Shown here piece after piece: positions 7,461 through 19,286 of a stretch of 50,746 nt of DNA; positions within the stretch are counted from its first letter, which is position 1; the number at the start of each line of letters is the position of its first letter. The notes below the pieces were generated by a model. That model was not told the DNA's origin, made no database searches, and was given only the letters and a program-made list of their open reading frames with translations. The position numbers and the translations under genes are program-made. The stretch comes from a bacterium (lineage in GTDB: Bacteria; Myxococcota_A; UBA9042), in NCBI GenBank assembly GCA_030425545.1, contig JAUIAC010000010.1:1-50746 (forward strand), in the 5' to 3' direction.

Positions 7461-9893
7461 CTACGCGGTGACCAGCTCGGCGCCCTTCTTCGCCGGTGCG
7501 TCGTCGTCGCCAAAGCGGAACACCAGCTTGTCGTCGACCACGTCGACCCACACCTCGCCGCCCTTGGACAGGCGCCCGAAGAGCAGCTCGTCGGCCAGGG
7601 GCTTGCGCAGCTCGTCGCCGAGCAGCCGTCGCATGGGTCGCGCTCCGAACTGTGGGTCGTAACCCTTGTCGGCGAACCAGTCGCGGGCCGCGGGGGTCAG
7701 GTCGAGCACCACCTTGCGCTCCCCGAGCTGGCCCTGAATCTCCGCGACGAACTTGTCCACGATGCGGCCCATGACCGAGGGCGACAGGCGCGCGAAGCGC
7801 ACCCGGGCGTCGATGCGGTTGCGGAACTCGGGGCGGAAGATGCGCTTGAACTCGCGGTCTTCGTCGCCGGTCTCGCCTGCGCCGCTCAACCCGAAGCCCA
7901 GCCGGCCCTTCTCGAGCTCGTGGGCGCCGACGTTCGACGTCATGATCAAGATCACGTGCCGGAAGTCGGTGGTCTTGCCGTTGTTGTCGGTCAGCCGCCC
8001 GCTGTCCATGACCTGCAGCAGCACGTTGAACACGTCGGGGTGGGCCTTCTCGATCTCGTCGAGGAGCAGCACCGCGTGCGGCGTCTTGGCGATGGCCTCG
8101 GTGAGCAGCCCGCCCTGGTCGAAGCCGACGTAGCCAGGCGGCGCGCCGATGAGGCGGCTCACCGTGTGCCGCTCCATGTACTCGCTCATGTCGAAGCGCA
8201 CGAACTCCAGCCCCAAGGTCGACGAGAGCTGCTTGGCGAGCTCGGTCTTGCCGACGCCGGTCGGGCCCGTGAACATGAACACGCCGGTCGGCTTGTCCTG
8301 CGGCCCGAGGCCGGAGCGCGCCACCTTGACCGCCGTACTGACCTGCTCGCAGGCGGCGTCCTGACCGAAGACGACCTGCTTGAGGTCGAACTCGAGCTTC
8401 GCCAGCGCGTCGCGGTCGTCGCTGGACACCGAGCGCTCCGGGATGCGGGCGATCTTCGCGAGCACCGCCTCGATGTCCCGCACCGTGACGCGCAGCTCGG
8501 GCATGCCCTCCACCGCGCTGGCGTTGAGGCCGGCGCGCGTCTCCGCCGTCTCGAGCACGGCGTCCACGTCCGCCGTCTCGGTGGCGGTCGCGCTCGCCTC
8601 GGGCGGCGGCAGATCCGCGATGCGACGTCGCTTTCGGGCCACGCGCTTGGCGTGGCGCAGGCGCACGGCCGCCCCCGCCTCGTCGATGAGGTCGATGGCC
8701 TTGTCGGGCAGCCGACGGTCGTGCATGTAGCGCGAGCTCAGCGTCGCGGCGTTGCGCAGGGCGGCGTTGGAGTAGCGCACGTGGTGGTGCGCCTCGTAGC
8801 GCCGCTTGAGCCCCTTCAGCACCGCGAAGGTCTCGTCAGCGCTGAGCTCGCCCACGTCGATCTTCTGAAAGCGCCGGGCAAAGGCACGATCCCGCTGGAT
8901 GTGGGTCCGCATCTCCTCGTAGGTGGTCGAGCCGATCAGCCGCAGCTTGCCAGACGCCAGCGCCGGCTTGAGCAGGTTGCTCGCGTCGAGGCTGCCGCCC
9001 GAGGTCGCGCCCGCGCCCACGATGGTGTGGATCTCGTCCGCGAAGAGCACCGCGTCGCCCTCGTGTTCGGCCAGCTCGCGGAGCACGCCCTTGAGACGCT
9101 TCTCGAAGTCGCCGCGGTACTTGGCGCCGGCCAGGAGCGAGCCGAGGTCCAGCGCGAAGAGGGTGGTCGCGAGCAGCGGCTCGGGCGCGCGCCCCTGCAC
9201 GATCTCCCGCGCGAGCCCCTCGACGATGGCGGTCTTGCCGACGCCCGAGTCGCCCACCAGCAGCGGGTTGTTCTTGCGGCGCCGCATCAGCACATGGGCG
9301 ACGCGCTCCAGCTCTTCCGCGCGCCCCACCAGCGGGTCGATGCGGCCGAGCTTGGCCTCTTCGTTGAGGTTGGTGGTGTACTGCGCCAGCGCGCCCCGCT
9401 CGCTCTCGCCCTCGCCCTCGTCGTCGTCGCCCGACATGGCGTGCTCGTCGTCGCCCTCGTCGTCGTCGTCGCCGCCGTGGCTGATGGTGCTCACGACGTC
9501 GAGCCGCGAGACCCCCTGCTTCTCCAGGAAGTACACCGCGAAGCTGTCGTCCTCGCCGAACATGCTCACGAGCACGTTCGGGCCCTCGACCCGCTCGCGA
9601 CCCGCGCCGCGGACGTGCATGGCGGCCCGCTGGATCACCCGCTGCAGGCCGATGGTGGGCTGCGCCGAGAGCTCGACGTCCTCGCCGAGCCGCTCGACCT
9701 CGTTGGCGAGGAAGTCGTCCAGCGCGCGCTTGAGCGCGTTGACGTCGCTGCCGCAGCTGCGCAGGACCTTGGCGGTCTTGGCGTCGTGCAGCAGGGCGTA
9801 GAGCATGTGCTCCAGCCCGAAGAACTCGTGCCGGCGCACCTGGGCCTCGCTGGCAGCTACCTGAATCGCGATCTCGAGCTCAACGCTCAACAT
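7461..9893 (-). CDS. clpA: ATP-dependent Clp protease ATP-binding subunit ClpA
   Basis: An 810-residue AAA+ unfoldase that feeds proteins to ClpP. The Clp N domain (1-140) holds two repeats of the R/H-x-E-FFGLEHML type. An Asp/Glu-rich linker (about 141-166) leads to AAA-1, with Walker A GDSGVGKT (214-221), Walker B VLFADE (about 282) and the sensor GSTTYEEMR. AAA-2 has GPTGVGKT (about 543-550), the ClpA-type GYVGFDQGGLLTEAI pore region and LLLDEIEKAH. It is about 50 residues longer than E. coli ClpA because of the acidic linker and an insert at about 420-475. It is encoded 22 bp downstream of its adaptor gene clpS, as in many proteobacteria. No clpP gene is in the window. Confidence 0.96.
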   Translation of the reverse strand: MLSVELEIAIQVAASEAQVRRHEFFGLEHMLYALLHDAKTAKVLRSCGSDVNALKRALDDFLANEVERLGEDVELSAQPTIGLQRVIQRAAMHVRGAGRERVEGPNVLVSMFGEDDSFAVYFLEKQGVSRLDVVSTISHGGDDDDEGDDEHAMSGDDDEGEGESERGALAQYTTNLNEEAKLGRIDPLVGRAEELERVAHVLMRRRKNNPLLVGDSGVGKTAIVEGLAREIVQGRAPEPLLATTLFALDLGSLLAGAKYRGDFEKRLKGVLRELAEHEGDAVLFADEIHTIVGAGATSGGSLDASNLLKPALASGKLRLIGSTTYEEMRTHIQRDRAFARRFQKIDVGELSADETFAVLKGLKRRYEAHHHVRYSNAALRNAATLSSRYMHDRRLPDKAIDLIDEAGAAVRLRHAKRVARKRRRIADLPPPEASATATETADVDAVLETAETRAGLNASAVEGMPELRVTVRDIEAVLAKIARIPERSVSSDDRDALAKLEFDLKQVVFGQDAACEQVSTAVKVARSGLGPQDKPTGVFMFTGPTGVGKTELAKQLSSTLGLEFVRFDMSEYMERHTVSRLIGAPPGYVGFDQGGLLTEAIAKTPHAVLLLDEIEKAHPDVFNVLLQVMDSGRLTDNNGKTTDFRHVILIMTSNVGAHELEKGRLGFGLSGAGETGDEDREFKRIFRPEFRNRIDARVRFARLSPSVMGRIVDKFVAEIQGQLGERKVVLDLTPAARDWFADKGYDPQFGARPMRRLLGDELRKPLADELLFGRLSKGGEVWVDVVDDKLVFRFGDDDAPAKKGAELVTA

Positions 9894-9915
9894 GCCTGGC
9901 CTCCGTAGTGGGTCG

Positions 9916-10230
9916 TCACGCCTGCTCCGTGGTGAGCTTGAGTGGCATGCCGTTGGTGCGGGCGTACTCGGTGACCTTGGCCACCTTCGACTCGGCGAGG
10001 TCGCGGGTGTAGGTGCCCGCCACGCCCTGACCCTTGTGATGCACGGTCAGCATGATCTGCCGCGCGTCGGTGTCGGTGCGGTGAAACCACGCCTTGAGGA
10101 TCTGCACGACGAACTCCTGGGTGGTGTAGTCGTCGTTGTGGAGGATGACGTTCCACATGCTGGGGCGCTTCACCTTCTTACGGGTCGAGAGCAGTACGCC
10201 GTCTTGCCGCTGTTCGTCCGTGCCGGGCAT
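9916..10230 (-). CDS. clpS: ATP-dependent Clp protease adaptor ClpS
   Basis: A 104-residue adaptor that binds the ClpA N domain and delivers N-degron substrates. The family core is complete: MWNVILHNDDYTTQEFVV with the NDD(Y/F)TxxxFV substrate-pocket motif, the HHKGQGV segment after the ML that lines the pocket, and the C-terminal KVTEYAR. The poorly conserved N-terminus (1-25) is the flexible ClpA-entering tail. It lies directly upstream of clpA on the same strand, the classical clpS-clpA pair. Confidence 0.96.
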   Translation of the reverse strand: MPGTDEQRQDGVLLSTRKKVKRPSMWNVILHNDDYTTQEFVVQILKAWFHRTDTDARQIMLTVHHKGQGVAGTYTRDLAESKVAKVTEYARTNGMPLKLTTEQA

Positions 10231-10420
10231 CAGCCCCCTCCTTCACTGCGGGCTCCGTTGCCCGATTCGACGACCCAGAGTAGGTCGCCCCCTGCGTCGC
10301 GCAAGACGACGGGCGACAACCCGGGCTGCGCACGGCCAATCTCAGCCGAGCCTGGAGCCCCTCGCCGGCACCCGCCAAAACGCCAGACGGCGAGGCTGAT
10401 CGCTCAGCCCCGCCGCCCGG

Positions 10421-10438
10421 CTCACCCCGCGGGGTGAG
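10421..10438 (-). terminator. Perfect palindrome after the OmpA gene
   Basis: CTCACCCCGCGGGGTGAG is an exact 18-bp inverted repeat starting 11 bp after the OmpA/TSP3 stop codon. It can fold into a GC-rich hairpin (7-bp stem, 4-nt loop). No T-run follows on the reverse strand, so termination would be factor-assisted or weak. A protein-binding site upstream of clpS is the alternative. Confidence 0.45.
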
Positions 10439-10449
10439 GTGTCGTCCGC

Positions 10450-12054
<1,605 letters not shown>

Positions 12055-12420
12055 CTTGCTACGTCTCCAAGCGCCAGGTCCGACCCTTCGGGGGGAGTCG
12101 GGGCAGAGCGCGACCGGCACGGCGCGAGTGCGTGGTCGCTGTTGGTCTGAGGGCCGGGAGTGTACGCGTCGTACACACTTCTTCAAGGCCCCCCTCAAAC
12201 CACAGACGGCCCGGCACCATCGGGGTTTGGTGACCTGCCCGCGCCACTGTTATGCAACGGCCAGGCCAACTGCGACAGAAACTCGCTCAAACCTCGGAAG
12301 CGTCGGTTGCTGAACGGGAAACGGCGCCGCGTTCGAACGCGCGGCGGGCGCTGAGCGAGCGGGGACCCGCGCTGAGGTCACGGGGCCTCGGCGCGCGTGA
12401 CGCGGGGTGCTGGCCTGGGG
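12055..12420. other. Non-coding region upstream of the OmpA gene
   Basis: 366 bp without a credible gene. It should hold the reverse-strand OmpA promoter and the end of the envelope-module transcript. It contains two exact inverted repeats: GTGTACG-CGT-CGTACAC (12160-12176) and the 14-bp palindrome CGCGTTCGAACGCG (12328-12341). I could not place a convincing -35/-10 pair. Confidence 0.6.
12160..12176. promoter_or_regulatory. Operator-like inverted repeat upstream of the OmpA gene
   Basis: Seven-base perfect arms GTGTACG and CGTACAC around a 3-bp spacer, 106 bp upstream of the OmpA ATG. Size and position suit a dimeric regulator. The GTGTAC core recurs as a direct repeat at 18006-18023. The regulator is unknown. 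Confidence 0.4.
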
Positions 12421-13980
12421 TCACAGGGCAGAGAAGGCCCACCGCAGGCGCACGCCGAGGCGGTCGTGGCGGTCGAGCCCGCTGAAGGGACCAAACTCGT
12501 CCCCCGGCTGGTAGGTCACAGCGGACAGGCTCAGCGAGAGCGCGTCGCGGATGTCCCATGTGACGTCGCCTCGCGCCAGCCAGCCGTACTGGGCCTGCAG
12601 ACCGAAGGCGACGCCGACCGCCGTGATGTGCAGCCGCTCCGACCACGTGGTGTGCTGGGCGCGCAGCGACAGGCTCGGCGCGTCGGCGGGGAAGAGCAGG
12701 TCGTTGGGCTTGTCGAGCAGCCAGACCTTGGACGCCTCGAGCCCGAGCACGGTGTCGCTGAGGCCGCGCCAGGTCAGCGACCCCATGGCCTCGACCGTGT
12801 CGCTGCGCCGGTAGGAGATCTGCGGCGGGAGCGCCGTGGTGTCGCCGGTGTTGAACGGACGCCGTCGCTTGTAGGCGAGCTCCCACTTGATCAAGGCGCT
12901 GCCAGCGGTCATGGCGCCGGAGGTTCCCAGCACCTCGTAGCGCAGGTGCGCCAGCGGGAGCGCCACCGTGGACGCGTCGGGGTTGGTCAGCGCGGCGAGG
13001 TCCAGGCCCGTGATCACGCCCTGCTGGTCGAGCACGCTCGCGGCGTAGGCGCCCAGGTCGACGCCCGCCCCCTTGTAGACCCAGCGCAGGAGCAGCTGCT
13101 GGTGCGCCAGGGCAAGCGCGGTCTGGCCGTGCTCGAAGCGCAGGGTCTTGCTGCTCAGCAGCGCGCCCACCGGGGCCGGGCTACCCGGCGCGGCGAAGAG
13201 GGCCGGCAGCGGCGAGAACGGGCCCATGGGCGGCGTGCGCAGGCCAAAGCAGGTCTCCCGCCAGAGGGTGTTGCAGGTCTCGTGCACGACCATGGCCTCG
13301 ACCCGGTGGTCGCCGCGGGCGGTGGTGGTGAACCAACCGACGCGCGTCGCCAACACGGGGACACGGATGTCGTCGAGGTCGGCCAGGCCGGGCTCGCGGT
13401 TGTCACGGGGGTTGACCACGTCGACCACGCTCATGCCGTCGCCCTCGCCCCAGGCGACGATCTGACGGCCCACCGTCACCTCCAGCGGGCCAAAGGCCGC
13501 GGCGACGAAGGTCTCGCGCACCTGCCACAGCTGGCGATAGCTGTCCTTGGTGGCGTCGTCGTAGTCGTCTGCGCGGTAGAGGTAGGCCGCGTCGACCTCG
13601 CCGTGCAGCGCCACCTGGGCACGCCAGCGGCCGTGTTTGTAGGCCAGGGTGAGGTCGGCGCTCTGTCGCGCCTTGGCGAAGGGGTTGTCGTCTCCGCCGG
13701 GCAGCGAGAGCCCGTCTCCAGCGGGCGCCGCGCCGAGTCGATTGAGCCACACGCCCTGGTCCGAGCGGAGAAAGCCGGTCAGGGACCACGGCGAGGGGGG
13801 CGCCACCTTCACTGGGGTCACGTCGGCGGGCATGTCTGCGAAGCCGTCGTCGTCGCCGAAGCCCGCCTCGTCGTCGCTCTCGGCCGTCGCAGGGGGCGCC
13901 GCGTCAGCGCGCGCAGGCGCAGAGGAGAGCCCCACGACGCCCATCAGGCACACCGTCGCCCATCGCGCTGCGGGTGTCAT
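12421..13980 (-). CDS. DUF1302-like outer-membrane protein of an MMPL export module
   Basis: A 519-residue protein with a signal peptide (MTPAARWATVCLMGVVGLSS..., cut near ARA/DA), an acidic stretch DDEAGFGDDDGFAD (36-49) and a long beta-rich region ending in an aromatic-rich C-terminal strand (VRLRWAFSAL), as in outer-membrane barrels. The segment VTVGRQIVAWGEGDGMSVVD followed by VNPRDNRE matches the hallmark of DUF1302 proteins, which are commonly encoded with a LolA-like protein and an MMPL pump. The role is unproven; it is probably the outer-membrane partner for a lipid or hydrophobic cargo. Its ATG overlaps the stop of the LolA-like gene as TGATG, so translation is coupled. It is the last gene of the module. 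Confidence 0.8.
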   Translation of the reverse strand: MTPAARWATVCLMGVVGLSSAPARADAAPPATAESDDEAGFGDDDGFADMPADVTPVKVAPPSPWSLTGFLRSDQGVWLNRLGAAPAGDGLSLPGGDDNPFAKARQSADLTLAYKHGRWRAQVALHGEVDAAYLYRADDYDDATKDSYRQLWQVRETFVAAAFGPLEVTVGRQIVAWGEGDGMSVVDVVNPRDNREPGLADLDDIRVPVLATRVGWFTTTARGDHRVEAMVVHETCNTLWRETCFGLRTPPMGPFSPLPALFAAPGSPAPVGALLSSKTLRFEHGQTALALAHQQLLLRWVYKGAGVDLGAYAASVLDQQGVITGLDLAALTNPDASTVALPLAHLRYEVLGTSGAMTAGSALIKWELAYKRRRPFNTGDTTALPPQISYRRSDTVEAMGSLTWRGLSDTVLGLEASKVWLLDKPNDLLFPADAPSLSLRAQHTTWSERLHITAVGVAFGLQAQYGWLARGDVTWDIRDALSLSLSAVTYQPGDEFGPFSGLDRHDRLGVRLRWAFSAL

Positions 13981-14873
13981 CAGAGCCCCTTCTCCAAGCG
14001 GCGCTGCGTGAAGTCGCTGGCCTTCACGCTGGGATCGTTGAGCTTGTAGCTCAGGAAGCTCAGGCGCGTGGTCGACACCACCTTCTTCGCCCGGACCGTG
14101 CGCACCGCGATGCGGTGGGGGATCCAGATGCCGGCGACCTGCTTGATCTGGCCGAACTTGGTGTACTTGAGCTTCTTCCCCTCTTTCACCCAGGCCTTGA
14201 CCTGCACCGGCAGCAGCTTGCTCTTGCTGATCCACACCAGGGTCTTGAGGTAGCCCGTCTCGCGCTGCTCCTTCGCCGTCTTGGGGCGCGACTCGATCAG
14301 CCAGCACGCTTCGCCGCCCGCCTTCACGTCCTGCTTGACCACCTTGTACGTGTAGTTCTTCGGGTCCTTCTTGGTCATGTCGGCGTAGGTGAGGTCCGAC
14401 CCCATGAAGGCGCCCGACTTGTCCGACGACGAGATCCGCGTGCTTTTGCGCAGGCTCGGTAGGTAGAGCCACTGGTCGTCGTCCTTGGCGCCGTCGTCGT
14501 AGTCGACGCTCAGCAGGGCCGTGTTGCGGACGTCGGCGGGGCTCTCGAAGAGCATCAGCTGCTTGGTGCCGCCCTTGAACTTCATGGTGCGCGAACGCAC
14601 GACGCGGGTGCGGCTCCGGCCTGCGCTGTCTTTGATGGTCATCTGCATGCGCATCTGACCTTTGTCGCCGGTCTCCCGGTCTTCCACAGCGGCCATGATC
14701 TTGGCGGCGTCGGTCTCGGTGGGCGCGATGGCGTAGGCGGCGTGAGGGGCGAGCGCCAGCAGCGCAGCGATCACGAGCGAGGCGGCCCACGGCCGAGCGC
14801 TGGCCGGAGTGGACCCGTGTCCAGGGGAGCGGGCGGTCAGCGACCCGAGGAACATGGGCTGAGATGCGAACAT
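13980..14873 (-). CDS. Outer membrane lipoprotein-sorting (LolA-like) protein
   Basis: A 297-residue secreted protein. The signal peptide ends near HAAYA/IA (about residue 48). The mature part has the fold signature of the LolA/LolB-like family found beside MMPL pumps: MRMQMTIKDSAGRSRTRVVR, KQLMLFESPADVRNTALLS, DDDQWLYLPSLRKSTRISS, SGAFMGSDLTYADM and TLVWISKSKLLPVQ. Such proteins have a hydrophobic half-barrel that carries lipids across the periplasm. It sits between the pump (57 bp upstream) and the outer-membrane protein (1-nt overlap), consistent with a shuttle between them. The N-terminus before the hydrophobic core is long; later in-frame starts such as Met7 are possible. Confidence 0.87.
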   Translation of the reverse strand: MFASQPMFLGSLTARSPGHGSTPASARPWAASLVIAALLALAPHAAYAIAPTETDAAKIMAAVEDRETGDKGQMRMQMTIKDSAGRSRTRVVRSRTMKFKGGTKQLMLFESPADVRNTALLSVDYDDGAKDDDQWLYLPSLRKSTRISSSDKSGAFMGSDLTYADMTKKDPKNYTYKVVKQDVKAGGEACWLIESRPKTAKEQRETGYLKTLVWISKSKLLPVQVKAWVKEGKKLKYTKFGQIKQVAGIWIPHRIAVRTVRAKKVVSTTRLSFLSYKLNDPSVKASDFTQRRLEKGL

Positions 14874-14930
14874 GGTGAGCCTCCGTAGAGCGTGGGCGCC
14901 CAGCCTGGGGGCGGGGACGGTCGCGCGGTG

Positions 14931-17768
14931 TCACCGCGTCGGGCGGTCCTTGTAGAACGTCCGCACCAGCGCGGGCGCGAAGAGCAGGTCGATGACCAGC
15001 GCGAGCACGACCGTGGCCGCGACCAGCGCACCGAAGCGGCCAATATTGTACATGCCCGCCGTCATGTAGACGCAGAAGCCACCGCAAAGAATCACGCTCG
15101 TGCTCACCATGGCGCGGCCGGAGTGCGCGAAGGTGTAGGCCAGGGCGTCTTCAACCTTGCCGTTGAGCCGGAAGTGGGCCTGGAAGTGGTGCAGAAAGTG
15201 GATGGTGTCGTCGACGGCGATGCCGATGGCGATGGACGCGATGAGCAGCGTCGACATGTCGATCGGGACGCCGGTCAGCCCCATGCCGCCCATGATCGCG
15301 ACGATGGGCAAGAGGTTCGGGACCATGGCGATCAGGCCGAGCTTCAGGTTCCGCAGCATCAGCACCATCATCACGGTGATCGCCACGAACGCGACCAGAA
15401 AGCTGCGCATCAGGTCGGCGATGAGGTTGGCGATGACGGAGAAGAGCGAGTAGATCGCGCCCGTGGGCTTGACCACCGCGCGGTCGCCGATGAAGCGGTC
15501 GATGCCGGCCTGGATGTGCTCCGTAAACGCCCCGTAGCTGGTGGCGTCGACCCACCGCACGCGGATGGTCATCTGGGTCTTGCGCAGATCGTTGGTGGCG
15601 AGGCGCCTCAGCTGCTCGGGTCCGGCGTTCTCGAACATGAAGAGCAGGTCGCTCACGCCGCGGTCGGTGTCCGGCAGCTTGTAGTAGGCGGGGTCGTCGT
15701 CGTGCAGGGCCTGGTTGGTCTCCTTGATCACGTCGAGCAGGCTGATGGTGTTGCCCACGAGCTTCTCGCCGTCCTGCGCGTTGACGTAGCCACGGATGTG
15801 GGTGTCGAGCTGCTCCATGCCGCGCAGCAGCTTGAGATCCTTGATCGACCGTCCCTCCTTGGCCTCGATGAGCAGCTGCACATTGGCCGTGCCGCCGGCC
15901 TCGGCGTCGAGGGTCTCGAAGGCCGTGCGCACCGGGCTGCCCTCGGGGATCCACGTGATCGGGTGGTGAAAGACCTGCAGCCAGGTGGTGAGCACCCCGC
16001 CGATGACGAAGAGGGTCGCGGCCAGCGCGAGCGCGCGGGTCCGGCGCGGCGACGTGCGGCCCAGCGGCGATCCGGCCGCGGCGCCTTCGTCGAAGCTGAA
16101 CAGCCGCGCCCGGTCGAGCCAGCGGTCCAGCCCGTCGGTGCCCCCAGCGCCTCTCGCGCCGAGCAGGGACTTCGTGTTGAAGCTGAGCACGATGGGCAGG
16201 AACACCAGGCTGTGCAGCAGCGCCACACCGACCCCCCAGGCACCCGCAGTGCCCATGTCGCTGATGGCGGACACCGAGGCGAAGCGGAAGCTGAGCAGGC
16301 CGACCATGGTCGTGAGCGTCGTGAAGAGCACCGGCACCGCTGTGGTCGAGACCGCGTAGACGATGGCGTCGCGGTTGCCGCGCCCGGTCCGCCGCGCGTC
16401 GCGATAGACGGACTGCAGGTGCACCGAGTCGCCGATGCCGACGCAGAAGAGGAAGGCCGGCAGGATGTTGCTGAGCATGGTGACGTGGACGCCCGCTGCG
16501 GCCATGGCGCCAAAGGTCCACACGCCCGCCTGCACGACCACCCCGAGGGGGCCGATCATCCCCATGGGGTGACGAAAGAGGAAGACCAGCGCCAGCAGCA
16601 TCGCCAAGATCGCGATGACGCCGGTGCGCTTGAGGTCCTGCATCATCAGCGCGTTGAGGGCGGCGCCGAGCGCAGGCGGTCCGGCCACGCCCAGCTCGAA
16701 GCCCTCGGCGCGGTGCTTGTCGCAGATCGCCATGATGCGGAAGTAGACCTTGGCCGAGTCGTCTTCGCTCATGAACTGGGTGCGGATCGTCATGACCGCG
16801 TGCTGCCCGCTGCGGCCGATGACCTGACCCACGTACCGGCTGTCTCGCAGCACCGCTGGCTTGAGCGCCGCCAGGCCCGCGGCGTCCGGCATGGGGTCGA
16901 GCAGCTTGCCCACGCGCAGGGTGCCGCCCTTGCCGCTGGTCTTGCGCACGTTGAGCACGCTGGTGACCTCGTCGACGATGGAGCCGCCGGCCTCGTTGCC
17001 CCAGCCGCCCGCGGCCGGTCCCGCGCGCCCGGCCGAGGACCCCGGTGGACCCGCGCCGGCGGCGCGCGCGGTCGGGCCTGAGTCGGGCCGCGGGGCCTCG
17101 CCGCCACCGGGCCCGGCCGCGCCTTCGTCGCCCTGACCCGGGTCGGGGCTGGTCCCCTCGTCCCCAAAGTCGTCGAAGTCACCGAAGCCGTCGTCGTCCG
17201 CCGCGGCCGCTGCGCCCTCGGTCGGCGTGGTGGCCGCTGCCTGCGTCGCCGGTCCAGCCGCGCCCCCCGCCGCGGTCGGGGCCTGGGCGTCGTGGCCTGA
17301 CGGCGGCGGGGGGGTGGGCGCAGCCGAGGAGCCCGCGGCGGGTCGGGGCCGCGCCCGCCGCTGCCCGAGCGTCGGCAGGTCCATGTCGATGGCGGCGATC
17401 TCGTCCTGCAGCGCTCGCAGCCGCTTGAGATAGCCGGGCGTGAACACGTCGCCCTTGGCCATGATCAGGAAGAAGCTGTCCTTGCCGAACTCGTCCCGGA
17501 ACTGCTCGAGCAGCTCACGCGCGTTGGAGTTGCTCGACGCGAAGGCCTCGACGCTGTTGTCCAGCTTGAGCTTGGTGGCCACCTGCCAGACGAAGAGCCC
17601 CGTGACCGCCAAGGTCAAGGCCAGCAGCAGCCAACGCAGCCGCAGCACCACCTCAGCCCAGCGGCGAAAGAAGGGGTTCTCCGTCTCCTTGGGCACCACG
17701 TGCGCGGGGGCCGGCGGCGCTGCTCCCGGGTCGGACTCCGGCGGCGGTGTCGTGTCCTGGGGCTTCAT
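14931..17768 (-). CDS. MMPL/RND-family transporter (HAE3-like)
   Basis: A 945-residue inner-membrane pump. TM1 lies near residues 43-63, followed by a periplasmic domain interrupted by a low-complexity Ala/Gly/Pro/Asp insert (about 134-262, with DDDGFGDFDDFGDEG at 191-205). A first block of five helices follows (AILAMLLALVFLF; FCVGIGDSVHLQSVYRDA). The second half repeats the pattern and ends with IAIGIAVDDTIHFLHHFQAHF, the RND signature, and closing helices near the C-terminus. HAE3-type pumps move lipids and other hydrophobic molecules and are often fused or linked to LolA-like carriers. It is first of a three-gene unit. The insert is absent from ordinary MMPL proteins and resembles the N-terminus of the outer-membrane partner. 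Confidence 0.92.
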   Translation of the reverse strand: MKPQDTTPPPESDPGAAPPAPAHVVPKETENPFFRRWAEVVLRLRWLLLALTLAVTGLFVWQVATKLKLDNSVEAFASSNSNARELLEQFRDEFGKDSFFLIMAKGDVFTPGYLKRLRALQDEIAAIDMDLPTLGQRRARPRPAAGSSAAPTPPPPSGHDAQAPTAAGGAAGPATQAAATTPTEGAAAAADDDGFGDFDDFGDEGTSPDPGQGDEGAAGPGGGEAPRPDSGPTARAAGAGPPGSSAGRAGPAAGGWGNEAGGSIVDEVTSVLNVRKTSGKGGTLRVGKLLDPMPDAAGLAALKPAVLRDSRYVGQVIGRSGQHAVMTIRTQFMSEDDSAKVYFRIMAICDKHRAEGFELGVAGPPALGAALNALMMQDLKRTGVIAILAMLLALVFLFRHPMGMIGPLGVVVQAGVWTFGAMAAAGVHVTMLSNILPAFLFCVGIGDSVHLQSVYRDARRTGRGNRDAIVYAVSTTAVPVLFTTLTTMVGLLSFRFASVSAISDMGTAGAWGVGVALLHSLVFLPIVLSFNTKSLLGARGAGGTDGLDRWLDRARLFSFDEGAAAGSPLGRTSPRRTRALALAATLFVIGGVLTTWLQVFHHPITWIPEGSPVRTAFETLDAEAGGTANVQLLIEAKEGRSIKDLKLLRGMEQLDTHIRGYVNAQDGEKLVGNTISLLDVIKETNQALHDDDPAYYKLPDTDRGVSDLLFMFENAGPEQLRRLATNDLRKTQMTIRVRWVDATSYGAFTEHIQAGIDRFIGDRAVVKPTGAIYSLFSVIANLIADLMRSFLVAFVAITVMMVLMLRNLKLGLIAMVPNLLPIVAIMGGMGLTGVPIDMSTLLIASIAIGIAVDDTIHFLHHFQAHFRLNGKVEDALAYTFAHSGRAMVSTSVILCGGFCVYMTAGMYNIGRFGALVAATVVLALVIDLLFAPALVRTFYKDRPTR

Positions 17769-17960
17769 GCGCGCAGCGTCCTCCTCGCGCGTCGGCAGGG
17801 GGGCCTCGCACGGCGTCGATCGGCGCGGGGAGCATGAACCAAGAAGGACGCCTACGCCACCTGGCTCAGGTCACGCTCCGGGCGGCGGCGCAGCCCGCGA
17901 GTCCTGGCGCGGCAGAGCAGGGGGCGATGCGGGCGCAGCCGGCGCGCGCGCCCAACGACG

Positions 17961-18002
17961 TGAGCACCGCCGCTTGAGCACCGCCGCTTGAGCACCGCCG
18001 CC
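17961..18002. repeat. Three tandem 14-bp repeats
   Basis: TGAGCACCGCCGCT occurs three times head to tail (17961, 17975, 17989; the last copy differs at its final base), directly upstream of the CGTGTAC direct repeat. Confidence 0.85.
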
Positions 18003-18005
18003 CAC

Positions 18006-18023
18006 CGTGTACCATGCGTGTAC
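18006..18023 (+). promoter_or_regulatory. 7-4-7 direct repeat, possible OmpR/PhoB-type site
   Basis: CGTGTAC-catg-CGTGTAC: two identical heptamers 11 bp apart, the spacing used by OmpR/PhoB-family response regulators. It lies 57 bp upstream of the ATG at 18080 and may govern that gene or the divergent pump operon. The regulator assignment is inference. Confidence 0.35.
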
Positions 18024-18079
18024 GAACATCCCCTGTCGTCCCGTACCCGTCCCCCGCTGTTTCGCGACGGATCTCTGTG

Positions 18080-19222
<1,143 letters not shown>

Positions 19223-19251
19223 CGCGCGCCGGCGCGGCTAGCTTGGGCCTC

Positions 19252-19269
19252 CGGTCATTGAAGTGACCG
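19252..19269 (+). terminator. Small hairpin between two forward genes
   Basis: CGGTCA-TTGAAG-TGACCG, a 6-bp perfect stem with a 6-nt loop, lies 30 bp after the membrane-protein stop and 18 bp before the next ATG. It has no T-run; it could be an attenuator, a weak terminator or an operator. Confidence 0.3.
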
Positions 19270-19286
19270 ATCTCCCGGAGCCCGCC

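Larger units (their letters stand above)
17769..18079. other. Divergent intergenic region between the MMPL pump and a membrane-protein gene
   Basis: 311 bp with promoters expected in both directions. Toward its right end it carries three tandem 14-bp repeats (17961-18002), followed at once by a CGTGTAC direct repeat (18006-18023). Nothing else was recognised. Confidence 0.55.
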
